Positions 38,930-51,640 of a stretch of 64,000 bases of DNA are shown here, in pieces. The DNA is taken from NCBI GenBank assembly GCA_051294375.1, contig CM119267.1:2801631-2865630 (forward strand). Reading direction: 5' to 3'. The position numbers and the translations under genes were made by a program. Source of the DNA: Paraspadella gotoi. Lineage: Eukaryota; Chaetognatha. The notes beneath the pieces were generated by a model, which was given only the letters and a program-made list of their open reading frames with translations, searched no databases and was not told where the DNA came from. Numbering within the stretch: the stretch's first letter is position 1; each line of letters opens with the position of its first letter.

Positions 38930-41717
38930 GAGGAGCGATATTCTGTCCAATAAAAAAGGCGAGGGCCCGGCACTTCGGATGGGCGCTTCGGTACCTCTGA
39001 AGGCGATGTCGGAAGGACGTCACGGAGTCACATGTCTGACCCACAGCGCGTGAGGGGATCGGTAGCGGAGGTCAATGACGTGCAGATTGGACGCGACCAG
39101 CGATCAATGGAAGTGCACAAACTTAGTGAAATTGCGGGAAAGTTCGGGTTCTGACGCGGACGCAGACGATCTGCCCTCGCGGATCTCATGGGGGAGCCTC
39201 CGACACACTGGAGGGGGGGGGCTCTAGGTAGTCCCCACTTCCCCTGGGCCTCCTTCTGCTCTCACCCTTAAGACTGTCCCTCTCCATAATCACTTTTCGA
39301 GCGAGACTGTGTGCTCCTTCAGTTATTGTCAGAGACCTGGGTTCGGAAACTTAATGTCTTAAAAACATTATTAAAAGTTTTTCTATTTTATCTCTATCGC
39401 CTGTAATATAATTCCAAGTTAAATATACTATCTATTAATTGTTTTAAACCCTTTTATTTATACTTTTTTATTTTTGATAAAATAAAAAACAATGTAGCAC
39501 TAACCACCGTCGTATAAAACCAACGCAACTCTTACAAACAATTAACTCGAACATCGTGCGACGTCGATGGTGTGGTCCTCCGGCTGTTTCTCCTAGCGGT
39601 GTTGTTTGTGTTAAATGATTTACACCCACTGGCTAATACCGCGTTCCGCTCACTGTTTGCCCTGCTCTACGATCGGACGCTCTCCGAGACGAATAGAGCG
39701 CTTAGGCCGGCCAGCAGTGGGCGCTGACGGGACACGACCGACGTTGCATGCGGATCGCGCCGCGGTTGCTCTCCCTCCCTTTGCCTCCGTTCCACCTCCC
39801 TTCTATATTCGCCACTCCCCTCACTCCTTCCCCCCTGGGGCGAAATACCACACCCCCACCCCGCCGCATTGACGGATCGATCGAATTTTCCCGCCAGAAG
39901 TCGCCATTAATGATTTATTGACCCCGCGACCCCAAATTCGGGGCTGTCGTGTCGTCCGTCGCCATGTTGTTGTTTGGCACGTGAGGTCGGTGGTCATTGG
40001 GGCGTGTATGATCTCCTAACCGGGGATTCCGAGATCCCCGCTGATACCGGACGTCGAGTCTGACTGTGGTCGTGGTTGGTCGTTTTTATTTGTCGAGCAG
40101 CTCGTCGACGGTTATTATGTAACCGGCTCCGGACCCTGCTGAACTAATCCGTCGGCGATGGTGATAACCCGCGTCCATGGTTCTCTCTCATCAGTGCAAC
40201 TCTGTCTCTTCTCTCTCCTCGACTCTCTCCTCACTCTTCGGGCTATCCTCTCTCGGTCTGCGGCCGCTGGTGCGCGGATATGCACCGGGACGTGGACGGA
40301 TCGTTCGTGCCTCGCTCGATTCAGTCTCACGCATACCTCGTCGATCCATTAATCTGCGTGCACTCTCGCGTCCGGGACTCTCTCTTCTTGGTCATTGGTG
40401 TACAGTGTGAGCGTGGCTGTTCGACGACCGGGTGGGGAACTGCAGTAGGCTCGCCCGTGCTTGATGATGCCTCATCACCGCTCCTCACGTCTAGCGTTCT
40501 TGCACGTCGTCTACACGATAGGGGACTCGATTCGGAGGAATCGAGAGTATCAATGGCTTGTCGTTGAGCGTTAGTGCCGAGAACATGTGAGGACTGAAAT
40601 CACACAATAAAGACGTTTCTTCAGCCTCGGAGCTAGTGAGAGAGCCGCTGTTCGGTGCCATCCGTGTGCCCGACCTCTTTACGTTCGCCTATTAACTTCG
40701 GCGCCTTATATGCTGCTCGCCACATAGTCCTCAAATGCGATCATGTTATGCTACTGAGTGTTGGATAGTGTCGCTTTGGCGCGCTGTTAGGCTTATCGCA
40801 ACTAGTAGTTGACGTTCGAGCTCGGTGTGCCCTGGTCGGTAACTCTCTCACGAGCACCTTAACCTCGCGTTGCCGCCGAAGTGTATGAACGCTGGCGTAA
40901 GCGGTAGTGGATCGCTGCCGCCGGGCTGGAGGCAGGTTCCTCCGGCGATCAAAGTTCAGTCCACCGCTTTAGCAGGCCGTCAACCAATCGGTGCCCGCAG
41001 GTCCCGACTACCTTGTACGGGCCTATTTTCTGATGTCCCGCGCCCGTACGAGCTATTTACTCTCAATGCTATTGGAACTCTGCTCTCCGATCTATCTCTA
41101 TCTCATGTCATCTCTACGCATCTTCTCTCTCTCTTCTCTCCTCATCATCTCTCTCTCTCTCTCCTGCTCGTCTCTCTCTCTCTCATCCTCCCTCCCAAAC
41201 GGCGGTCATGTTCATTGTCCATCGCACACGGAGGAGATAATTCAAACATTGAATTTTTGAAGTTTTTTTATTTATTGCCCTTTTTTAAACCTTACTAATC
41301 TAACCTTTTAGTTTTAAATTAACCATCTGGCGTTGGCTTCGAAAATTTATTGCAGCCGACGCTTTGATGGCGAATTGTATTGTTGTTTTATCGGTTGAGA
41401 GTAACTCAGCAGAGAATGATATCCCATTGCTTGTGGCTGAGAGGAAAGAAAAGAACATCGAGTCGAATCATGTTGCCGTCATTCGGATTTATTTAGTTCT
41501 TATTTGATTATTAAACTGTTTTCACTCTCTCTCTTCTCTTCTCTCTCTCCTCTCTCCGGTCTTTATCGCTCAGCTTCTTGGATGATGCAAAGTTTTTCTG
41601 CTTCGTCAACGATATTCATCCCCCCCATTGGCCACTCGCCCTCCGACTTACACCAACCCCAACCAGGCCTCCAACCCCGCTCGATCCAGGCGATAAAACC
41701 TTGATCAAATCAGTATC

Positions 41718-41748
<31 letters not shown>

Positions 41749-42800
41749 CCTGTTAATCGTCTGTATCGCGGTGTTCCTTTTTTTTTAAATATACTTTTAG
41801 TTTCACTTTTAATACCGCGAAAAATCTCGGTTTTTTTTTTTCCCCGCCTCGAAACGAAGATTTGAGCGATGAATGAAAGAGAATGTTGATGGTCAGAGCG
41901 GTACGATCTATTCATTCTTGTCTCCGGTAAATGAAGAGAGCGTCGGAGGGAGGCACGAGGTCGTTTTGGGGAGTTGGGTTGGCCGAGATAGCGAGTCTAA
42001 GAACATCTGTCCAATTATCCGGTCGTACTCTAGGGGTTTGAACCATTTTTATTCAGTGCATTCAATTAGATCCCACAGAGCGCCCCATTATCTGATTTTG
42101 CTATTTTTTTCGGGAGATTTAACTGTGTTCTTAAATTTTATAACTAATCCGTAACCAGCTAACCTTGATCTTAATATTAAACTTAATCCGAAGACCTAAA
42201 CCTAGATATTATTAACCATACACCCTTACCTACAGCCTTTACACTCTAGGAGTAGCTGACATAACCCTAAAGATATCTAAACACGATTAAATCACTTAAA
42301 GCCCTGGTAAAATATCATCCAACTATAATGCACTGATTAATTTATTTAAGATTAAATGTGGCGTTCTGGGAAATAAGGCGGAAGAGCGTAGGTAGTTCAT
42401 CAGAAGAAGAAAAAGGATATAAATTCTCAAGCGAAATCTTCATCTTGGCAATTCGAAGTTATTGTTTTATAATTTCGGGCCGCGAGATGACGTCATCTGC
42501 TTTGGGCCGAAAAACAAGAAAACAAGGCGAAATGAAGCGAACAAAAGATTGACGACGATTCGCTTCTATCTTTTTTCGATATTTAATTCAAAATCCGTAA
42601 TGAAAACATAAAAGCCAATTTTTTGGGTTTTTAATTTTTTGAAAAAACGGGGGGTTAACAAAATAATAGAGAAACCATAATTACTGCGAGACAGGCTCTC
42701 TCAGACCCATGGGCCGCCCGCCGACCCGTGATTGTTCAAAACTTATTGAAAACTGAAAATATAAAATAAAAAAGAGATAAAAAAAAAGAAATAATATAGG

Positions 42801-42880
<80 letters not shown>

Positions 42881-44444
42881 AAGAGAGAGAGCGGAGAAGA
42901 CAGGGAGCGGAACATGCAACAAACAAAAAAGAAGATCCTTTTTTTTTTTTTTTTGATGGGTGCCAAATCAAAAATTCCAAAGCAATGATCAGGTTTTGAT
43001 CTCCCTTTGAAAAACGTCATTATGTTTCGGCTCCGATCGAGGTGTTTGAAGGATTAAAGGCCACATCGCCTGGGCCGACGACTCTCGCCATCTTTCCCTC
43101 TCTCTCTATCTCTCCAGCCTACTCCCCTAAACCTCCGCGTCTTTCGATCCTCCGCGTTTTGTCCTTCAATTCCAAGATTTTTATCGAAAATTTAACCCGC
43201 TAATATAAATGATTTTACCAAATGTCTTAACAATAAAATAACTCCTTTAGTCGCCTTCAGCCTTACAATTTCTTTTAAGATTTTTATTTAATAGTTTTTT
43301 TTAAATATTTTTAAAAACCCATCTCGCCACCGTCTTTAACCTCTTTCCTTTCCGTCGCGCTGCCTCCCTTATTCCTCAACTCCACAGACCCCCTTTCAAT
43401 CCTGCTTCCCCCCCTCTCCGTCGCCGTCGAATCGATGAACGTCACCATTTTCGCTCCTTTTTTTATTACTTTCTTTTTCTTTGTCTGTCTCTTTGTCTTC
43501 TTTCTTTTCTTGTCTCCTTCTTGGTCTTCTTTCTTATTCTTGTCTCCTTCTTCTTCCAGTCTTCTTTTTTTATTCTTTGTCTCCTTCTTCTCATTCTCCT
43601 TTTCTTTGTCCCTCCTTCTTCCGTCTTCTTTTTTATTCTTTTGTCTCTTCTTCGTCTTCTTCTTAATTCTTTTTGTGTCTCCTTTCTTCATCTTCTTTCC
43701 TTTTTCTTTGGGTCTCCTTCTTCGTCCTTCTTATTCTTTGTTCTCTTCTTTCATTGCTTCTTTCTATTCTTGTCTTCCTTCTTTGTCTTCTTTCTTTTTC
43801 TTTGTCTCCTTCTTTTCGTTTCTTTTTTATTCTTTTGTCTCCTCTTCTTACAGTCTTCTTCCTTTTCCTTTGTCCTCCTTCGTTCATATCTTCTTTCTTT
43901 TTCTTTGTCATCCTGTCTTCGTCTTCTTTCCTTTTCTTTGTCTTCCCCTTCTTTGTCTTCTTTCTTTTTTCTTTTTGTCTCCCTTCTTTTTCGTCTTCTC
44001 TTCTTTCTTTCTTTGTCCCTCCTTCTTCGTCTTCTCCCCTTTTTCCCCCTCTTTTCTTTGTCTCCGTTCTTTTTCGTCTTCTTCTTTTTTCTTGTCCTTC
44101 CTTCTTCGTGCTTCTTCTTTCTTAATTCTTCATCTGTTTCTTATTCTTTGATTCGACTCTTGTCATTTCTTCTCTTTTTCTCCTCTCGCCCATCGGTCTC
44201 AGTTTTCACCTCCTGATCAACCCTCTTGACAAAACACGCTTTTTCTTCCTCCTCTTTCCCTCACCTTTTTAGAATTTATTAAACTTACATCCTCAGTCCC
44301 AATCCCAGATCCCCACCCATAACCCCATCGCCCACCACTTTATAAAAACACGATCAACCATCGACACCCCACCCATCGATCGAAAAAGAGAAAAAAAAAC
44401 CTGCAGAACGAGACTCTCTCTCTCTTCTCTCTCTCCCTTCCATC
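38930..44444 (+). repeat. Noisy 5.5-kb copy of 44480-49730 inside T-box intron 2 (probable gap-fill artefact)
   Basis: Collinear landmarks: GATATTCTGTCCAA (38937 / 44494), CTCATGGGGGAGCCTCCGA (39186 / 44645), CCATGTTGTTGTTTGGCACG (39962 / 45356), CGGCGTTGGCTT-type (41329 / 46228), GGCGTTCTGGGAAA (42361 / 48122), GGTTTTGATCTCC (42991 / 48868) and CCATCGATCGAAAAA (44371 / 49678). The copy ends at the 25-N gap 44445-44469. Its long T/C-rich open frames (43435-44216) are low-complexity noise. Confidence 0.85.
42140..42380 (+). repeat. Degenerate telomere-like array, copy 2
   Basis: TAACCAGCTAACCTTGATC... through AAGATTAAATGTGGCGTTCTG. An interrupted version of 48007-48145 within the noisy block. 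Confidence 0.55.
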
Positions 44445-45545
44445 NNNNNNNNNNNNNNNNNNNNNNNNNCCCGGTGAGAGAGTGAGAGAGAGAGATATTC
44501 TGTCCAAAAGGCGCCTTCGATGCTTCGACGAGGCGATTGGGAAGTCGAGTCACGTGACCTGAGGCGTCGAGTCACGTGAATTGAGATCAAAGTCAAAAAT
44601 CGAATTCGAAATTTTCGCCGGAAGCGACGATTAACCCTCGCGATCTCATGGGGGAGCCTCCGACCACTGGAGGGGGGGGGGCTCTAGGTAGTCGCCCACT
44701 TCCCCCTGGGCCTCCCTTCTGCCTCTCACCCTTAAGACTTTCCCTTCCCTTCCTTTCGCGCTTTCTCCTTCATTATTTCACTTTCGGAAATTAATTTTAA
44801 AAAATTATTAAAATTTTTTTTTTTCTCTATCGCCTGTAATATAATTCCAAGTTAAATATACTATCTATTAATTGTTTTACCCTTTTATTTTATTACACTT
44901 TTTTTTATTTTTGATAAAAAATAAAAAACAATGTAGCACTACCACCGTCGTATAAAAAACAACGCAACTCTTACAACAATTAAAACTCGACATCCCGTTG
45001 TCCTCCCTTATTCTCACTTGTTTTTTAGATTCACNNNNNNNNNNNNNNNNNNNNNNNNNNNNNNNNNNNNNNNNNNNNNNNNNNNNNNNNNNNNNNNNNN
45101 NNNNNNNNNNNNNNNNNNNNNNNNNNNNNNNNNNNNNNNNNNNNNNNNNNNNNNNNNNNNNNNNNNNNNNNNNNNNNNNNNNNNNNNNNNNNNNNNNNNN
45201 NNNNNNNNNNNNNNNNNNNNNNNNNNNNNNNNNNNNNNNNNNNNNNNNNNNNNNNNNNNNNNNNNNNNNNNNNNNNNNNNNNNNNNNNNNNNNNNNNNNN
45301 NNNNNNNNNNNNNNNNNNNNNNNNNNNNNNNNNNNNNCGTCGTCGTCGTCGTCGTCCATGTTGTTGTTTGGCACGTGACGGTCGGTGGTCATGGCGTGAT
45401 GATCTCCTAACCCGGGGATCGATCCCCTGACCGGAAGTCGTTAGACTTCGTCGTTTTTTCTTTTATTTGTCGACACTTCCGTTATTAACGGGCTCGACTG
45501 TATACTTCCGTCCGCATTTGAATAACGCTTGCTCTTCTGCTCTCT

Positions 45546-45599
<54 letters not shown>

Positions 45600-46037
45600 G
45601 GTCTCTCTCTCTCTCTTCTCTCCTCTCTTCTTCTCTCTCTCCTCTCTCTCTCTGCTCTGCTCTCTTCTCTCTCGCTCTCTCTCACGATCGAGGGGATCGA
45701 TTTCGAATCGATTGCAATTTTTCTTGTCGTTTGCGAAATTCGAACTGAAAAAACAATTAAAACTTTCTTCCGTTCGCCTTTCCTTTCGCCGTTTACTTCG
45801 CCTTTTACTTCCGCCTTTACTTCGCCATTCCTTCGCCTTTTTCTTTCGCTCTTTACTTCGCCTTTACTTCGCCCTTTAAACCTCCACCCTTAAGCGCTTC
45901 CAAAAGAAAACAACTTGGACGCCCGGCGAAACCCTTTGGGCGCCTCAGACATATCGTTGCCCGCTTTGCTACGGCCTATTTTAGTCCCGCCCCCGTCGAC
46001 GCTTTTTCTCTCCTATGTCCCAGACCTTCTCTCCTCT

Positions 46038-46074
<37 letters not shown>

Positions 46075-47678
46075 CCCCCTCTCTCTCCTCTCCTTCTCTC
46101 TCTCCCTTCTCCCCGGCGTTCATGTTCATTTTCCATCGAACGAGGATATAGATTCAGAACTTGTTTTAGTTTTTTTATTTCCCCTTTTTTTTACTTTCCT
46201 TAAATCTAAACCTTTTTTTTATTGCCATCGGCGTTGGCTTTCGAAAATTATTGCATGTGCGACGCTTCTGATGGGCGAATGTATTTTGTTTTTCGTTGGA
46301 GTAACAGCAGAATGACTCCCAGTTGTGGCTGATAGGAAGAAGAAAGAACATCCGGAGTCGTCTTGTGCCCTTCTTTCGATTTTATTTCTTCTGATTTCCT
46401 GTTTTCACTCTCTCTCTCTCTCTCTTCTTTCTCTCTCTTCCGTCTTTATCCTCGCTTTGGATGATCAAAGTTTTTCTCTTTCTCAACGATATCTCATCCC
46501 CATTGGCCACTCGCCCTCTCTCACCCTAACCCCACCGGCCTCAACCCCCGCTCGATCCGGGCGAAAAAACCCTGGTCAAATCATTCGAGTGTTTTTTTCT
46601 TTTTTCCTGTAAAATCGTGATTATCCAATTCATTTAGTTCACTTTGTGTTGTATAGCCCGAAAATCTTCGCAGTTTTTTGTTTTCCTCCCTCCGTAGCGA
46701 CTAACTCTTGAGCGCAGACTCGATTGACATGACAGAAGATGTTGATGGGCTGCGACGAACATCATTTCTCCTTGTCTCCGGCTAAGCTGAATGCGAGGCG
46801 TCGTGGGCCGAGGCGGTTTGGGGTACAGCTTGGCTGGCTGTTGGGCCTCTGCTGGGCCTGGTCTTAGAACATCGTTATCCATATTGTCTCGGTGAGCTCT
46901 TCTAACGGAGTTAATTTTCGTTAGCTCAATGTCTTCCCCACAGCGCGCCCATTTCCTAGGTGTACTCATTGTTTCTTTTCTCGTATATGGGGAAGTCTTA
47001 ACTTGGTGTCGGTGTCTTATGTCAATCTTAACTACCTAATCCGTCAACCGCTGAACTTGATCTTATATATTAATACTTAATTGTAACCTGAGACCTGTCT
47101 AGCCGTATTTTCTTAACCTACGTCAGCCTTCATCACTACCAGTCGGTCTTCTTAACACTATCCATGATTCCTGTAGCATTCGACTAGTGCGTATCATCTA
47201 TTCCAGACTGTTAACTCCTTTAACCTTAATTCTATGAGTGGTAACGTGTGTGGCCCGCGTGTTCTGGGGAATATATTCACATGGTGGCTTCTGTATCGTT
47301 GTATGCGGTACCGCAGAACAGGAAATATATAATTCTCAAGCGATTTCATCTGGCAATTCCCCGTGTAATAAGTTCTTTTGTTTTATAATTTCGGCCGCGA
47401 ACGATGACGTCATCTGCTTTGGCCGGAAAAAAAAAAAGTTATCAGGCGAAATGATAGCGAACCAAAGATTGACGTACTGATTCTCGCTGTCTATCTTTTT
47501 TGATATTTATTCAAATCCGTAATGGAAAACTATAAAAGCCATTTGTTTTTACTTTTGCGGTTTAAACAAATAATAGAGAAACCATAATTACTCGACGCTC
47601 TGCTCCCCATTGGCCCTACCTGCGATCCGTTGATTGTTTCCAAACTTAGTTGAAAACTGAAAATATAAAAAATAAAAA

Positions 47679-47981
47679 AGATTTTAAAAAAAAGAGAAAT
47701 ATTAGGGAAGAGAGCAGAGAGAGAGATGAGATGAGAAGAGAGAGAGAGAGGATGAGATGAGATGAGCGTGATAGAGGAGTAGAGAGAGAGCGAGAGGACA
47801 CGGCGAGCGAAATCAACAACAAAAAGAGATCCCTTTTTTTTTTTAGTCGGATCTGCTTATCAGCATGATCCGACTCGTTAACTCACTTTTTGTATAATCA
47901 CTTTTTCGGTTCCGTCGGTTCCGCCCCCTCAAAATATTGTCGGGCACACACTTTATCATGTAGAAACATAATCTCTCTCTT
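47679..47981 (+). repeat. 303-bp segment repeated exactly at 48493-48795
   Basis: Every base from 47679 to 47981 is repeated 814 bp downstream, and each copy stops at the first base of a 25-N gap (47982 and 48796). It includes a GA-rich part and the family B transposon end. Identity inside otherwise noisy sequence points to the same read end being placed twice. Confidence 0.9.
47845..47970 (-). repeat. Transposon family B, end fragment (copy 2)
   Basis: Reverse complement of 62238-62363: palindrome AGTCGGATCTGCTTAT.AGC at 47845-47875, then GGTTCCGTCGGTTCCGCCCC, TCAAAATATTGTCGGGCAC and TTTATCATGTAGAA. The same fragment is present again at 48659-48784 because of the assembly duplication. Confidence 0.7.
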
Positions 47982-48006
47982 NNNNNNNNNNNNNNNNNNN
48001 NNNNNN

Positions 48007-48145
48007 CTAATTTTTAACCATAACCCTCAGCCTTATACCCTCGTCTCTAACCCTTATCCATAACCTTAATCACTAGCCTAATCTCCAACTTAATCCTTTA
48101 ATTTAATTTAAGATTAAATGTGGCGTTCTGGGAAAATAAGGCTAG
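48007..48145 (+). repeat. Degenerate telomere-like array, copy 3 (cleanest)
   Basis: CTAATTTTTAACCATAACCC then CTAACCCTTATCCATAACCT, ending AAGATTAAATGTGGCGTTCT. It begins directly after a 25-N gap, so its left part may be lost. Confidence 0.55.
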
Positions 48146-48492
48146 GGTCATCGAGAGAAAAGGATATAAATTCTCAAGCGATCTTCATCTTGGCAATTCG
48201 AAAGTTCTTTTGTTTTATAATTTCGGCCGCGAACGATGACGTCATCTGCTTTGGCCGAAAAAAAAAGAAAACAAGGCGAAATGAAAGCGAACAAAAGATT
48301 GACGACGATTCCGCTTCTATCTTTTTGATATTTATTCAAAATCCGTAATGAAAACATAAAGCCAATTTGTTTTTACTTTGGACGGTTAAACAAAATAATA
48401 GAGAACCATAAATTACTCGACGCTCTCTCCCCATTGGCCCCACGCCGACCGTGATTGTTCAAACTTATTGAAAACTGAAAATAATAAAAATT

Positions 48493-48795
48493 AGATTTTA
48501 AAAAAAAGAGAAATATTAGGGAAGAGAGCAGAGAGAGAGATGAGATGAGAAGAGAGAGAGAGAGGATGAGATGAGATGAGCGTGATAGAGGAGTAGAGAG
48601 AGAGCGAGAGGACACGGCGAGCGAAATCAACAACAAAAAGAGATCCCTTTTTTTTTTTAGTCGGATCTGCTTATCAGCATGATCCGACTCGTTAACTCAC
48701 TTTTTGTATAATCACTTTTTCGGTTCCGTCGGTTCCGCCCCCTCAAAATATTGTCGGGCACACACTTTATCATGTAGAAACATAATCTCTCTCTT
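48493..48795 (+). repeat. Second exact copy of the 303-bp segment
   Basis: Identical to 47679-47981; contains the second copy of the family B palindrome (48659-48689). Confidence 0.9.
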
Positions 48796-49745
48796 NNNNN
48801 NNNNNNNNNNNNNNNNNNNNTTTTTTTTTTTTGATGGGTGCATCAAAATTCAAAGCCAATGAATCAGGTTTTGATCTCCTTTGAAAACGTCATTATGTTC
48901 GGCTCCCGATCGAGGTGCTTGAAGGTTAAAGGCCACATCGCCTGGGCTGACGACTCTCCATCTTTCTCTCTCTCTATCTCTCCACCTACTCCCCCCCTAA
49001 CCCCCCCCTCTTTCGATCCTCCGCGTTTGTCCTTCATTCAAGATTTTTATCGAATTTACCGCTAATATAATATTTAATCAAATGTCTTAACAATGAAAAT
49101 ATCTTTAGTCGCCTTCAACTTACAATTATCTTTTAAGAGTTTTATTAAGTATGTATTTAAATATTTTTAAAACCACCTTTCGCCACCGTCTTTACCTCTT
49201 TCCTTTCGTCACGGCCCCCTTTCTCCTCACTACACAACGCCCCCTTCAATCCTCCCCCTTCCGTCGCCGTCGAATCGATGAACGTCACCACTTTCGTCTT
49301 TTTATTCTTTCTTTTTCTTTGTCTCCTTCTTCTTCGTCTTCTTTTTTAATCTTTGTCTCCTTCTTCGTCTTCTTCCTTTTTCTTTGTCTCCTTCTTCCTC
49401 TTCTTTCTTTTCATTGTCTCTCTTCTTCGTCTTCTTCTTTTTGTGCTTTCTTGTTCTTCTTCTATTCTTCATCTTGTTTCTTATTCTTTGTTCGGACTCT
49501 TGTCATCTATCTCTTTTTTTCTCGCCTCGGATCTCAGTTTCACCCGACAACCTCTTGACCGCTTATTGCTCTTTCCCCTCACCTTTTAGATTTACTTACC
49601 ATCCCAGGTATCCCCAATCCCCAGTCCCCACCCCAATAAACCCATCCCCAACTTTAAAAACGATCATCCATCGACACCCATCGATCGAAAAAAAAAAAAA
49701 ACTGCCAGACGAGACTCTCTCTCTCTCTCTCTCGTCTCTCCTCTT

Positions 49746-49814
<69 letters not shown>

Positions 49815-50032
49815 TCTTTCTCTCTTCTCCCCACACAAAAAAAAAGAGAGACGAAACGAGGGGATTTAAAGCGAAATAATTTAACACAGTCTCATCCTCA
49901 TGAAAGTTTTTTTTGCGTCTATAATGTGGATCTCGTCACCTGACGACCGAAGGGTCTTTAATTGCTCTTTTCCCCTCATGTCCGCCTGCCTATTCTAATT
50001 TTTCATCCGAGCTCGTGTACCGGGAATTAAAA

Positions 50033-50111
<79 letters not shown>

Positions 50112-50167
50112 CTCTCATCTCTCTCTCTCTCTCTCAATTTTATTTTCTGATTCTGGTATTTTTTAAA

Positions 50168-50507
50168 TTGTAAATTTGTTTTATTTTTTTTTCGGATTTT
50201 CATACCAGAGTTCAATTTTTGTTAAGAATTTTGAGCTGTGGGCTTCAAAGACTGCCGTCTTCCTCTGAGCAGCAAAGACACTAGAGTTTTTTTTAGGATG
50301 GACAATGTCCATTGGACATATGATTTTTAATTTGACCTCATCAGTCAAACTTTGATCAAAGAAAAGATTCCCTGATGAGGTCAAATTAAAAATCATATCC
50401 TTCAGAGGAAGACAGAAGTCTTTGAAGCGCGCACAGCTCATAATTCTTAACAAAAAATTGAACTCTGGTATGAAAAACCGAAAAAAGAAATACAACAAAT
50501 TTACAAT
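50168..50507. repeat. Foldback (long inverted repeat) element in T-box intron 2
   Basis: Arms 50168-50344 and 50372-50507 are reverse complements: ATTGTAAATTTGTT, TTTTCATACCAGAGTTCAAT, GAATTTTGAGCTG, CTTCAAAGACT, GTCTTCCTCTGA on the left and their complements on the right, closing on a perfect 27-bp stem (50318-50344 with 50372-50398) around a 27-nt loop. The left arm has an extra ~48 nt (50270-50317) not found on the right. No transposase. It is a MITE or foldback-type element, 147 bp before exon 3, and would form a long hairpin in the pre-mRNA. Confidence 0.85.
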
Positions 50508-50654
50508 ATAATAATATTATTAATAATTAAATAAATCCATAAAGCCTTCGTTAAAGAATGAAAGACCGAGCAATTAATCCCACCCCCTTCCCTTTACCCT
50601 CTACCCCACTTTTTCCCTTCGCTCCCCCAAAACCTTTCCCCCTCCTTCAAGCAG

Positions 50655-51225
50655 ACCATCCTGAACTCGATGCACAAGTATCAGCCTCGTTTCCACATCG
50701 TCCGCGCCAACGACGTCCTCAAACTTCCGTGGAGCGCCTTCCGCACTTACGTCTTCAAGGAGACGGAGTTCATCGCCGTCACAGCGTATCAGAACGAGAA
50801 GATCACCCAGCTCAAGATCGACCACAATCCCTTCGCCAAGGGATTCCGCGACACGGGAAGCGGGAAACGCGAGAAGAAGCGTCAGATGCTGATCGGGAGT
50901 CAGACGGCGACGCCGCTGCCCCCGGCGCAGCAGGCGACTTCATCGGCTTCGCAGCAGCATCACGGATCGTCGTCGTCGTCGGGAGGTCATCACCCTCATC
51001 ATCCGCATCATCATCACCATCCTTTGCCAAAGCCGCATCCTCATCATCGACCAGCTCCGGGTGACGGCGCCGGCGGCGGCGGCGCCCCTTACCTTCCTGG
51101 CACCTCGAGATACCCGCCGTTCGGCGCTGCTTCGCCGAGGCCGCTGTCGCCGCAGCGGGGAGACGTGAGCGACGACAGCGACGACGAGAACGACATCTGC
51201 GTTGAAGAGAAAGATCAGGAGAAAG
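50655..51225 (+). CDS. Tbx2/3: Tbx2/3-class T-box repressor, exon 3 (end of T-box and linker)
   Basis: A 571-nt exon encoding residues 362-551 plus one base. It follows a long C/T tract ending CAAGCAG and closes with donor AAAG|GTGAGC. It starts [20 protein letters not shown], continues [18 protein letters not shown] and ends the T-box at [18 protein letters not shown], near residue 436. After the domain come a Gln/Ser-rich stretch, a His-rich run ([12 protein letters not shown]) and an acidic segment [13 protein letters not shown]. As I recall, vertebrate Tbx2/3 genes have further introns in this interval, including one near the QNDK position; here they are absent, giving one fused exon. A foldback element ends 147 bp upstream of the acceptor. 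The domain assignment is certain; the role of the low-complexity tail is not known. Confidence 0.96.
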
Positions 51226-51499
51226 GTGAGCCGGCCAATTTTGTTAATAGCATCAATTCAATATATTACTATTAATTATTTCCCTTTTGTGGCTAAATTT
51301 TGAGGTTAAATCGGGTCGGGGAAATTTACTCGTAATAGGTTTCTGTTTTGTATTTTTTTTATCACCTTTTTACGTTCAGGTCTTTTTTTTTATTTTCGAT
51401 TTTCGATTTTAAAGGGTTTACATAAGAGTTATACGGGTTGTCGTTTATGTCCAACACCAATTTCTTAGGTTTGGATACAACAAATAAATCTCTAATTAT

Positions 51500-51600
51500 G
51501 AATATGCTGACTTGCCCTTCACTTTGGTCAGGTTCTGGTCGGTTAGACCCGACATCCCTCTTACAAAATAACCTAATAGGACCCTGCTATTCATTATAAC
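51500..51600 (-). repeat. Transposon family A fragment inside T-box intron 3
   Basis: Matches 60830-60915: CTTGCCC.T.ACTTTGG.CAGG..TGGT, then CTCTTACAA.ATAA and ATAG.ACC.TGC. It lies in the 415-bp last intron, ending about 40 bp before the exon 4 acceptor. Confidence 0.6.
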
Positions 51601-51640
51601 CGATAAATAACGATAAATAATAATTTTTTTTTCCTCCCAG

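Noticed and set aside
39960-40570. Several overlapping open frames in GC-rich sequence
   Set aside because: This is the noisy copy of 45350-45530, where the same sequence is shorter and the frames vanish.
43435-44216. Long hydrophobic open frames of up to 238 codons resembling membrane proteins
   Set aside because: The sequence is T/C-rich low complexity (TTCTTTGTCTCC-like), open in several overlapping frames, and is a noisy expansion of the shorter tract at 49290-49500.
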